Assembly (NCBI GenBank): GCA_012839215.1
Contig: DUNV01000138.1
Span: 1-50,773 of the forward strand
Length of the DNA: 50,773 nucleotides
Direction of reading: 5' to 3'
Source: Bacillota bacterium
GTDB lineage: Bacteria; Bacillota; Dethiobacteria; DTU022; UBA8154
Position numbers and translations under genes: made by a program. Numbering within the stretch: position 1 is the stretch's first letter; each line of letters begins with the position of its first letter. The notes beneath the pieces were generated by a model. The model saw only the letters and a list, made by a program, of their open reading frames with translations, was not told the DNA's origin and ran no database searches. This document shows positions 38,056 through 46,346 of the stretch, piece after piece.

Positions 38056-38745
38056 TCATGCTGCTACTAGGGCATAATTGCCATCCCGCAGAGCAAAACA
38101 TTCAAGGGTTTTTTCCTCCGGGCTGACAAGCCAATAATGTTCTACGCCTGCCTTTAGGTAGATATGCATTTTTTGCAAGCGATCCTTGCGCTTATTGGAA
38201 GGCGAGAGTACCTCCACCACTAATGCCGGAGAGCCATCAATGCGGGTTTCTTTAATAATTTTTTTCTTTCGTCCAGGGACATAGAAAAGATCGGGCCTGA
38301 CCACAGTGAAATCATGCAAGGTTACATCCAAGGGTGCATTGAATAGCTCCCCTTCCGAATCGGTTTCCCAAAAATAATCCTCCAGTACGCGTTGAAGCCG
38401 GCGCGAAACCCGCTGGTGCATGACATTGGGCGATGGGTCTTTAACCAGTACACCATCGAGCACCTCGTAACGGTACCCTGGTTTCTCCGCTAGTTCCAGG
38501 TAATCCTGGTAGGTATACTTCCTTGTGGGATCTACTTTATACCCGGCCATGTTTTCCCGAACCGTGGGATCGCTAAGGGCACTGATTACTTCCGCAAGCC
38601 TATAGCGGTATTGCTTGTTACCCAGCTCAATAAAGGGTATTTTATTTTCCCTGGTGTACCTCCAAATTGTTTCCACAGAAAGATTTAATGCGTCTGCAAG
38701 ATTGTGGGCAGTTATTAGCCCACGTTCTGCGGTCATATTTATCAC
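38056..38745 (-). CDS. HTH-Uma2 family putative endonuclease
   Basis: Excisionase-like HTH (LITAHNLADALNLSVETIWRYTRENKIPFIELGNKQYRY) fused to Uma2/DUF820 (GYRYEVLDGVLV, VRPDLFYVPG, ALVVEVLSPSNKRKDRLQK, HYWLVSPEEKTLECF). Confidence 0.87.
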   Translation of the reverse strand: MINMTAERGLITAHNLADALNLSVETIWRYTRENKIPFIELGNKQYRYRLAEVISALSDPTVRENMAGYKVDPTRKYTYQDYLELAEKPGYRYEVLDGVLVKDPSPNVMHQRVSRRLQRVLEDYFWETDSEGELFNAPLDVTLHDFTVVRPDLFYVPGRKKKIIKETRIDGSPALVVEVLSPSNKRKDRLQKMHIYLKAGVEHYWLVSPEEKTLECFALRDGNYALVAA

Positions 38746-38897
38746 CCCTCAAACATTATACATGATCTGCTAAGCAGAATCAATTAATATCAATCATAAC
38801 CAATCTAATCAACTTAACATGAACGTTGGGAGGCATATCCAAACATTACAATGCTTATGGATGTTTAGGCAATTGTTGGTGTAATTTTATCAATAAT

Positions 38898-38933
38898 GCC
38901 CAGGATCCAGGCAGGTGTGGCAGGATCCTGGGC
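38898..38933. terminator. Perfect 11-bp inverted repeat upstream of thi4
   Basis: GCCCAGGATCC (38898-38908) / GGATCCTGGGC (38923-38933), 14-nt loop, no T-run. Confidence 0.5.
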
Positions 38934-39020
38934 AAGATTCGCCGAATATATCGAATGCTAAAATATTGATAGCATTAATCAAGCAAATATGATTCGGATT
39001 AGAGAGATAGGGGGATCTAA

Positions 39021-39812
39021 ATGAAACTAGATGAAGTAACTATTTCCAGGGCAATTATCCAAAGGTATATGGATGAGCTTCAGGATTATCTTGATGTTGA
39101 TGTGGCCATTACTGGTGGAGGGCCTTCCGGGCTTATGGCTGCCTATGATCTTGCCAGGAATGGGGCAAAGGTCACTCTGATCGATGAAAAGCTAAGTATT
39201 GGCGGAGGGATCTGGGGCGGAGGAATGATGTTTAATAAAATTGTTGTGCAGGAGGAAGGCAAGGGGATTTTAAATGATCTAGAAATTAGGCATGATGAGT
39301 ACAAGAATGGGTATTATATTGCCGATTCTATAAATGTGGCAGCCAAGCTAATCGCTAAGGCAACTGATGCCGGTGCCAGGGTTTTTAATTTAATTTGTGC
39401 GGAGGATCTGGTGGTGCATAATGATAGAGTAAGCGGCCTGGTTCTCAATTGGGGGCCAATAATTAAGAGCGGGTTACATGTTGATCCCCTAGTCTTGCGT
39501 TCAAAATATGTCATTGATGCTACCGGCCATCCTGCTGCCCTTCTTTCAATTTTAACAGAAAAAATGGGTGCAAAAATCAACACCCCTACTGGGAAGGTGG
39601 CCGGGGAAAAATCCATGTTTGCCCTGGAGGGAGAACGGGACGTTGTTGCCAACACACAGGAAGTATATCCGGGGATTATCGTTACCGGGATGGCCGCCAA
39701 TGCTGCCTTTGGTAGCCATAGGATGGGGCCTGTCTTTGGAGGCATGTTGCTCTCGGGCCGGAAAGGGGCACAGTTAATCCTGGAAAGTCTAGCGGGATCC
39801 CTACAAAAATAA
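39021..39812 (+). CDS. thi4: Sulfide-dependent adenosine diphosphate thiazole synthase (Thi4 family)
   Basis: VAITGGGPSGLMAAYDLARNGAKVTLIDEKLSIGGGIWGGGMMFN; LHVDPLVLRSKYVIDATGH; GMAANAAFGSHRMGPVFGGMLLSGRKGA. Confidence 0.92.
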   Translation: MKLDEVTISRAIIQRYMDELQDYLDVDVAITGGGPSGLMAAYDLARNGAKVTLIDEKLSIGGGIWGGGMMFNKIVVQEEGKGILNDLEIRHDEYKNGYYIADSINVAAKLIAKATDAGARVFNLICAEDLVVHNDRVSGLVLNWGPIIKSGLHVDPLVLRSKYVIDATGHPAALLSILTEKMGAKINTPTGKVAGEKSMFALEGERDVVANTQEVYPGIIVTGMAANAAFGSHRMGPVFGGMLLSGRKGAQLILESLAGSLQK

Positions 39813-39860
39813 AAAAGGAATATTTCGTGCATTGTGCCGGGAAAATATTTGCCAATTCCC

Positions 39861-39877
39861 CCCAGGTGCCTGGCACC
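39861..39877. repeat. 17-bp repeat CCCAGGTGCCTGGCACC (copy 1)
   Basis: Identical copy at 40752-40768; contains near-palindrome GGTGCC-T-GGCACC; 4 bp beyond the stop of the minus-strand Sir2 gene. Confidence 0.75.
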
Positions 39878-39881
39878 GATG

Positions 39882-40712
39882 CTATAGAATATTGTCGATA
39901 CCCTGTAGTCCTTTTAGGGCCCCGCAGGGTATCGATAGATGGGGTGGGGAAATGTGATAATCGCGGGGGTTAATACGTATGACTGTGGCATTCTTTTTCC
40001 TGCCCATATATTCACCCATATTGCGTATGGAGGAGATGGCTGTACCGGCTCCCAGTTCGATAATGGCCAGGGGGTAAGGGGCCTTCTTTAAAAAAGCACG
40101 GAAATTGCTATCTTGTTGATCCGAACGCCGGCTAATCCAGGAACAGTCGCCAAACATAAGCACATTTGGCCTGGAAACATCGCCGCAACGGGGGCAGTGC
40201 AAAGTCTTCTGCGCCCGCATGCAGGAAAGATCCACGGGAACTATTTCATCGTTTTTCCAGATATCATCATGGCAGGGCCTAAGGCATTGCAGGTAATGGA
40301 TAGAACCGTGAATTTCATAAATCCTGTTATCGCTAAAGCCGGCCTTCTGAAACTGGCCATCTACGTTTGATGTTACCACAAAGTGTTCCATGCTAAAGCG
40401 TTCTATCCACTCCTGCAGCAGGAAAAAGCCCCTGTGGGGTACAGTCTGGCGGTAGAGATCGATGCGGTGGGCATAGAAACCCCAGCCGAAAGCGGGATCA
40501 TTGCGGAAATGGCAGGGGTTGGCAGCATCATAGTAATTTATGCCCAGAGGTTCGTACATGGGGTACGATTTCCAAAAGCCCTTTTCTCCCCTGTAATCGG
40601 GTAAACCAGAATCGACGCCCATCCCGGCGCCGGAAGTAATGACTATGGTGCGGGCCTTTCTTATTACTTCCGCGGCCTTCCGAAAACGCTTTTCCAATGT
40701 CTCTTTTATCAT
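39882..40712 (-). CDS. SIR2-family NAD-dependent protein deacetylase-like
   Basis: TSGAGMGVDSGLPDYRGEKGFW, VTSNVDGQFQKAGF, YEIHGSIHYLQC, zinc-ligand-like CPRCG, RPNVLMFGD, ELGAGTAISSI, VIRINPRD. Confidence 0.9.
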   Translation of the reverse strand: MIKETLEKRFRKAAEVIRKARTIVITSGAGMGVDSGLPDYRGEKGFWKSYPMYEPLGINYYDAANPCHFRNDPAFGWGFYAHRIDLYRQTVPHRGFFLLQEWIERFSMEHFVVTSNVDGQFQKAGFSDNRIYEIHGSIHYLQCLRPCHDDIWKNDEIVPVDLSCMRAQKTLHCPRCGDVSRPNVLMFGDCSWISRRSDQQDSNFRAFLKKAPYPLAIIELGAGTAISSIRNMGEYMGRKKNATVIRINPRDYHISPPHLSIPCGALKGLQGIDNIL

Positions 40713-40751
40713 AGTTAATCTTCTCCGTTAAAAATTATCTTAAATATCATT

Positions 40752-40768
40752 CCCAGGTGCCTGGCACC
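40752..40768. repeat. 17-bp repeat CCCAGGTGCCTGGCACC (copy 2)
   Basis: Identical to 39861-39877; 3 bp beyond the stop of the minus-strand HTH-Uma2 gene. Confidence 0.75.
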
Positions 40769-40771
40769 AGC

Positions 40772-41599
40772 CTAGCTCGGCCTGCTAAACAGTTCATCAA
40801 TATCAAAGGCCAGATCCGGGAAACTTGGGTGGGAATAGGTACCGCCATCGGCCCTGACAATGGATACATAAAGTCCCTCCCGCAGCTCATAGGCCTCAAT
40901 AAAGCCTTCATCCGGGTCTAAAATCCAGTAGTGTGGAACCCCCGATGACTGGTAGTGGTTGAGTTTTAGCACCCGATCCTTTTTCCCGCTTGATGGTGAT
41001 AAAATCTCCACAATTAACTCCGGGACGCTATCCACCGGGTCATTTTGTGCTGGCCGGCTGCCGGGCAGGTACATCAGATCCGGTTGCACAATGGTGTACT
41101 CTTCCAGATTCAGATCCAGGGGGGCATTAAAAACCTCACCTTTAGGATCCTTTTCATGGAAATAATCCTCAAGTATGCGTTGCAACCGCCGGGATATTCT
41201 TTGATGCTGGTAGGAAGGGGAAGGATCTCGCACGAGTATTCCGTTGATAACCTCATGCTGAAAACCAGGTTCCTGGGGGATTTTTGCATAATCACTGTAG
41301 GTCAGTTTCTTCTCACCCAGATTGCCCTGCTCACCTTGGTAGTGGGCCGGATCTTTTTTTATCTGGGAAGGGGGGCCTTTTTCAGATAGCGCCCCGAGCA
41401 CTTTTTGCCTATTATAGCGATACTGCCTATTGCTTATTTCCACACAGGGAATTTTCTTTTCCCGGGTATACCTCCAGATTGTATCCACAGAAAGGCTCAA
41501 AGAATCGGCCAACTCCTGGGCAGTAATGAGTTCATCTCCGGTGTTCATAAAACCACCTCCACCTAATAATAATTTACAACAATAATTAACCCATGTCAA
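40772..41599 (-). CDS. HTH-Uma2 family putative endonuclease (second paralog)
   Basis: LITAQELADSLSLSVDTIWRYTREKKIPCVEISNRQYRYNRQKV; Uma2 motifs VQPDLMYLPGSR, ELIVEILSPSSGKKDRVLKLNHYQSSGVPHYWILDPDEG. Confidence 0.87.
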   Translation of the reverse strand: MTWVNYCCKLLLGGGGFMNTGDELITAQELADSLSLSVDTIWRYTREKKIPCVEISNRQYRYNRQKVLGALSEKGPPSQIKKDPAHYQGEQGNLGEKKLTYSDYAKIPQEPGFQHEVINGILVRDPSPSYQHQRISRRLQRILEDYFHEKDPKGEVFNAPLDLNLEEYTIVQPDLMYLPGSRPAQNDPVDSVPELIVEILSPSSGKKDRVLKLNHYQSSGVPHYWILDPDEGFIEAYELREGLYVSIVRADGGTYSHPSFPDLAFDIDELFSRPS

Positions 41600-41911
41600 C
41601 TGCTACCAACAAAAATGATGTTCTTAGTCCCACCCTTACCCGACTTTTTTTTCATATCGGGCAAAACAGCAAATATCCCGGGCATTCAGTTATCCGTGAG
41701 AAGGCCATCCGGGCAACGCCTATCTTGTTATTCTCCCGGGGATAGCTTATAATTGATACTGTTGCAAGCCCGATATTGTTGCAGGGTTTAACATTTCCGC
41801 AATCTGCATGGTCAAGTGCGGGCCTTGCTGCTTGAAAAAACTAACTGCATTTCAGGGATTTGCCGATTTGCCAAAAATTAAGCCTGAGCTTTGCCACCGG
41901 GTAAAGATTCC

Positions 41912-41968
41912 AAGGTGTTCTGGAACATTCCATTAGGTCCTTGAAGGAATGTTTTTTAGGAGCACCTT
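41912..41968 (+). promoter_or_regulatory. Nested hairpin with U-run upstream of MATE transporter (attenuator candidate)
   Basis: AAGGTG (41912-41917)/CACCTT (41963-41968) enclosing AACATTCC (41924-41931)/GGAATGTT (41946-41953) followed by T6 (41952-41957). Confidence 0.45.
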
Positions 41969-41980
41969 TTATATTAGAGG

Positions 41981-43336
41981 GTGCCTTGTATGGAAAAGTC
42001 TTTATTGAGGAACTTTGCCAAATATGTCAGTTTGAATATCCTGGGTATGGTTGGTCTTTCTTTTTATGTCCTTGCTGATACTTATTTTATTGCTAAGGCC
42101 TTGGGGGCAACGGGAATCGCCTCGCTAAATTTGTCAATAGCGGTTTACGGCCTCCTCCATGGCATTGGCCTGATGCTGGGAATAGGCGGGGCCACTAGGT
42201 TCAGCATTTTAAAGGCACAAAGAAAAGACAACAAGGCCGCCCAGGTGTTTTCTACCTCGATCAAACTTGGTTTGGTGGCGGGGGTTTTGCTCGCCATCAT
42301 AGGGCTTTTTGGATCGAAGCATTTGGCGTTGGCACTGGGTGCAAACGGCTTTACACTACCCATGACAAAGATTTACCTAATGACGATACTAACCTTTGCA
42401 CCTTTTTTTATTGTCAACAATATTGTCATTACCTTTGTGCGCAACGATAATAATCCAAATTTGTCTATGCTGGCAATGTTGGCAGGCAGCTTTTCTAATA
42501 TTATTTTAGATTATGTGTTTATGTTTCCGCTAAAAATGGGTATGTTTGGGGCTGCCTTTGCCACCGGTCTTGCCCCGGTGATCAGTATTTGTTTGCTGCT
42601 ACTCCATTTTATTAAAAACAAAAACATGATTACTGCCCTCAAGGAGAAAATTGTCTGGCCCCTGGTCCCCGATCTGTCTGCCCTGGGCCTACCGGCCTTT
42701 GTTGTGGAAATTTCTTCATCGGTTGTTTTGATCACTTTTAACTGGGTGATTTTGGGCCTGGAGGGCAATCTGGGTGTGGCGGCATATGGGGTAATTGCTA
42801 ATCTTGCCTTTGTGGGGGTGGCCATTTTTACCGGATTGGCTCAGGGTGTGCAGCCCCTGGCCAGCCATTATTACGGGTTGGGGGATGATGTGAAGGTGGA
42901 AAAAATACGCAACCTGGCCATGCTGGCATCCGTTTTTATGGCAATAGCAATCTATTCGGGCGTATTATTTTCTACTGACAATATTATCGGCCTTTTTAAC
43001 AGCGAGAATAATACAGAGATCGTCCGTATTGCCGGAACCGGGCTGCGTATTTATTTCCTAGGATTTTTCTTCTTGGGGATAAATATTGTTACAACCATAT
43101 TCCTGGGTGCCATTGAAAAAGCCAGGGAGGCCTTTATCATTTCTATTGCTCGGGGATTTATCATTATTGTTCCTCTGGTTCTGGTGTTTAGCCGGATCTG
43201 GGGGATGATAGGTGTCTGGTCTGCCTTTGTTGTTTCCGAACTTATCGTGATGATTATGGCTATCTATTTCGCTGCCGCCAAAGGAAGGCTGTTACGGAGC
43301 AAACACGGGGCGCATCAGGAATCGGCTCTCGGTTAG
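41981..43336 (+). CDS. MATE-family efflux transporter
   Basis: 451-aa multi-TM protein; YVLADTYFIAKALGATGIASLNLSIAVYGLLHGIGLMLGIGGATRFSI; second half GVAAYGVIANLAFVGVAIFTGLAQGVQPLASHYYG. Confidence 0.92.
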   Translation: MPCMEKSLLRNFAKYVSLNILGMVGLSFYVLADTYFIAKALGATGIASLNLSIAVYGLLHGIGLMLGIGGATRFSILKAQRKDNKAAQVFSTSIKLGLVAGVLLAIIGLFGSKHLALALGANGFTLPMTKIYLMTILTFAPFFIVNNIVITFVRNDNNPNLSMLAMLAGSFSNIILDYVFMFPLKMGMFGAAFATGLAPVISICLLLLHFIKNKNMITALKEKIVWPLVPDLSALGLPAFVVEISSSVVLITFNWVILGLEGNLGVAAYGVIANLAFVGVAIFTGLAQGVQPLASHYYGLGDDVKVEKIRNLAMLASVFMAIAIYSGVLFSTDNIIGLFNSENNTEIVRIAGTGLRIYFLGFFFLGINIVTTIFLGAIEKAREAFIISIARGFIIIVPLVLVFSRIWGMIGVWSAFVVSELIVMIMAIYFAAAKGRLLRSKHGAHQESALG

Positions 43337-43413
43337 CTAGCTGTCCTACTAATTAAAACAGAGGTGCACCGGCCGCTGCCGCGGCATGCACCTCCTGTCA
43401 CGTGTTGTTGAAT

Positions 43414-43641
43414 CTATTCCTTAATAAACATGACCGAAGTTGCTTTAATAAGGGCTGTAAGCTCATCTCCTTTCCTGATCTGCATTTCATCGAGAGACTT
43501 TTTTGTGATGACGCCGGTGATCATCTTGCTATTGCCGATATCCAATTCCACTTCAGCCGTAACAGTGCCCGGAATAATATTGGTCACTGTTCCATCAAGT
43601 TTGTTTCTACCGCTGATCTTTGCCTCCAAGGTTGTTTGCAT
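43414..43641 (-). CDS. Molbindin-like TOBE/Mop-domain protein
   Basis: 75 aa: AKISGRNKLDGTVTNIIPGTVTAEVELDIGNSKMITGVITKKSLDEMQIRKGDELTALIKATSVMFIKE. Confidence 0.9.
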   Translation of the reverse strand: MQTTLEAKISGRNKLDGTVTNIIPGTVTAEVELDIGNSKMITGVITKKSLDEMQIRKGDELTALIKATSVMFIKE

Positions 43642-43859
43642 TTTATGCCTCGCCCTCTCTACCTAAGTTCTATTGAAAACTTTTAGTCAAATAGTATAAT
43701 TTCCTCTAAAGGGTAGATATATACATTAACAGGGGGAATCTGGCAAAACAAAATAGTATTTAAAAGTATTTTTATTCAGGCAGGAAAATATGTCATATTA
43801 CTCGAATATATTACACTGCTTAAGTTTGTTTTTGGGAAATTTTTAAAATATCATAAATA

Positions 43860-44612
43860 ATGGAGGTGATTTTATTGGAGGAACCTATCGTCTTTAGGAG
43901 ATTGAAGCCCTATATTGATAACGTCCTGAAGGATCCTGTCCTTTCCGGTTCAAGCATTTCGATTACCTGTAAAACGCTCACCCCGGAGGAAGCCATCGGT
44001 AATCCGGGAAGGGATGATTTTCCTCTGCAAAAGGGCAAAGAAAAACTGATGCAGGCAGTAATAGATGGGTTCGCCGGCCAGGCCTTTACTGATATGCCCG
44101 GAAATTTTGAAGGATCCCTCAAGGATGCCTTGACTCTCCCGCCGGATAACAATTATAACAGGGCAGTCATTATTGCTGCACTCAACGCTCTTTGCAGCAA
44201 GCGGGGGGAGGCGGGCAACACTATCCATTGCAAGGATGAAGCCCCGGGCCTCTGCAGCCAAAAGCTGGTTGAAACCATCTCCAAAGAGTATGGCCAGCCG
44301 CGCATTGCTGTAATCGGCCTTCAACCGGCCATGGTTGAGGAGCTGGCCAGGCATTTTGAACTCAGGGTTTTCGATCTCGATCCGGACAATATCGGCCAAA
44401 AAAAATATGGTGTGACCATCGAGGACGGCGAACAAGACCTTGCTAAAATCGAGGATTGGTGCGATCTTCTGCTTGTTACGGGAAGCACATCGGTTAACGG
44501 CAGTATCGATCCTTTTCTTGATTTAAAAAAACCGGTCATTTTTTATGGGACGACGGTGGCAGCCGTAGCCGGCATACTTCAATTAAATAGATATTGCCCT
44601 TTGGCAAAATAA
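43860..44612 (+). CDS. DUF4213/DUF364 Rossmann-like protein
   Basis: NYNRAVIIAALNAL, IAVIGLQPAMVEELARHFELRVFDLDPDNIG, DLLLVTGSTSVNGSIDPFL; lies between mop and modA. Confidence 0.8.
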   Translation: MEVILLEEPIVFRRLKPYIDNVLKDPVLSGSSISITCKTLTPEEAIGNPGRDDFPLQKGKEKLMQAVIDGFAGQAFTDMPGNFEGSLKDALTLPPDNNYNRAVIIAALNALCSKRGEAGNTIHCKDEAPGLCSQKLVETISKEYGQPRIAVIGLQPAMVEELARHFELRVFDLDPDNIGQKKYGVTIEDGEQDLAKIEDWCDLLLVTGSTSVNGSIDPFLDLKKPVIFYGTTVAAVAGILQLNRYCPLAK

Positions 44613-44701
44613 AAATTATTACCAGGTAGGCTAAGGTGGCTGAAGCAATGGTTGCAAGGAAATGGATTGGGGCAGCATGACCCTTCAAAAACATAAATGT
44701 A

Positions 44702-45577
44702 GTGAGGTGGGTCAAGTTGTTTAAAAGAATAGGTAGTTATAGTATCTTGGTAGCGATTTTCCTAGTTTTAATGCTTTTTGCCGGCTGTGGGGATGGGCAG
44801 CCAGCAGGTTTGGGTGAACAAGGTCCAGAACAGCTTGGAGAGGAAGGCGGCGGCGAAACGGTTGCTACCCCTGCGGAGATAACAGTTTCAGCGGCGGCAA
44901 GTCTGACGGATGCCCTGGAAGAAATTAAGGTAATGTATGAAGCCGAAAGCGTCAATACCCTGGTAATGAATTATGGCTCCTCCGGTGCTCTGCAGCAGCA
45001 AATCGAGGAAGGGGCCCCGGCAAGCATTTTTATTTCTGCTGCCCAAAAACAGATGAATGATCTGCAGGATCAGGGGCTTATCGATGAGGACAGCCGGATC
45101 GATTTGTTGGAAAACCTGGTTGTCTTAATAGTACCCGCCAGTGATGCCAACGCTGACATTGTTGGTTTTGAATCCCTTGGTGCAGATTCACTCGTTAATC
45201 TTGCTATTGGAGAACCGGAAAGTGTTCCAGCCGGTCGTTATGCAAATGAAATCCTAACGGCATTGGAGCTTTGGGATGGCCTGGAGTCTAATGACAAACT
45301 GATTTTGGCCAAAGATGTGCGCCAGGTGCTTACCTACGTGGAGACAGGGAACGTTGATGCCGGTATCGTCTATATGACAGATGCCCTGACAACCGAGAAG
45401 GTCAAGGTTATTGACTCTGCACCTGTCGGCACCCATACGCCTGTCACCTACCCAGCGGCCATCATTAAAGATTGCGCTGAGCAGGAGGCCGCAGAAGACT
45501 TTATGGCTTTTTTGCAAGGAGATAAGACCGCTGCTGTTTTCGATAAACATGGTTTTACCTTCCTTGCTGGAAAGTAG
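44702..45577 (+). CDS. modA: Molybdate ABC transporter substrate-binding lipoprotein
   Basis: Lipobox LMLFAGCG; EITVSAAASLTDALEEIKVMYE, NYGSSGALQQQIEEGAPASIFISAAQKQMNDL. Confidence 0.94.
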   Translation: MRWVKLFKRIGSYSILVAIFLVLMLFAGCGDGQPAGLGEQGPEQLGEEGGGETVATPAEITVSAAASLTDALEEIKVMYEAESVNTLVMNYGSSGALQQQIEEGAPASIFISAAQKQMNDLQDQGLIDEDSRIDLLENLVVLIVPASDANADIVGFESLGADSLVNLAIGEPESVPAGRYANEILTALELWDGLESNDKLILAKDVRQVLTYVETGNVDAGIVYMTDALTTEKVKVIDSAPVGTHTPVTYPAAIIKDCAEQEAAEDFMAFLQGDKTAAVFDKHGFTFLAGK

Positions 45578-45593
45578 ACTAGGGATAGGTTAA

Positions 45594-45648
45594 AAAGTAG
45601 GATCAGGGGAAAGCAGGATCAGAAAGTAGAATCAGAAAGTAGGATTAG
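45594..45648 (+). repeat. Four degenerate 13-bp tandem repeats (AAAGTAGGATCAG) between modA and modB
   Basis: 45594-45606 AAAGTAGGATCAG, 45610-45622 AAAGCAGGATCAG, 45623-45635 AAAGTAGAATCAG, 45636-45648 AAAGTAGGATTAG. Confidence 0.8.
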
Positions 45649-45653
45649 ATACA

Positions 45654-46334
45654 ATGGACATGTTGCCCCTTTGGATTTCCCTGAAAACATCCCTGTCGGC
45701 CACCTTTTTAGCTTTTGTGTTAGGTGTGACTGCAGCAAAGCTGATGTCCGTTTACCGGGGCAGGCTTAAAAGCGTACTCGATGGCGTTTTTATTCTGCCC
45801 TTGGTACTTCCCCCCACGGTAGTGGGGTTCTTGCTGCTCGTTCTTTTTGGCCGGCATGGACCTTTGGGTAAGGTTTTAACTGCGCTATTTAGTACCACGG
45901 TTATTTTTAGTTGGAGCGCCACGGTCATTGCCTCCACGGTAGTAGCTTTCCCCTTGATGTACCGGACGGCCCGGGGTGCTTTTGAACAGGTTGATCCCCA
46001 TATGCTCGACGCGGCCCGGACCATGGGAATACCGGAAAGCAGTATTTTTACCAGGATAACCATGCCACTGGCCTGGCCGGGAATTGCCGCCGGTACAATT
46101 TTGGCTTTTGCCCGGGCCCTGGGTGAATTTGGGGCGACGCTGATGCTGGCCGGCAATATCCCCGGCAAAACCCAGACAATCCCCTTGACTATCTTTTTTC
46201 TGGTGGAATCTGGGCAGCGGGACAAGGCTGCCCTCTGGGTTTTGATTATTATTGTCATTTCCCTGGCAGCTATAACAGGGCTTCATTACTGGACAAGCCA
46301 CCAGATTCCGGCTGGTGGTCAGCCGGAGAGGTGA
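45654..46334 (+). CDS. modB: Molybdate ABC transporter permease
   Basis: LPLVLPPTVVGFLLLVLFGRHGPLG, ARALGEFGATLMLAGNIPGKTQTIPLTIF. Confidence 0.94.
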   Translation: MDMLPLWISLKTSLSATFLAFVLGVTAAKLMSVYRGRLKSVLDGVFILPLVLPPTVVGFLLLVLFGRHGPLGKVLTALFSTTVIFSWSATVIASTVVAFPLMYRTARGAFEQVDPHMLDAARTMGIPESSIFTRITMPLAWPGIAAGTILAFARALGEFGATLMLAGNIPGKTQTIPLTIFFLVESGQRDKAALWVLIIIVISLAAITGLHYWTSHQIPAGGQPER

Positions 46335-46346
46335 AGGAGGTAAACA

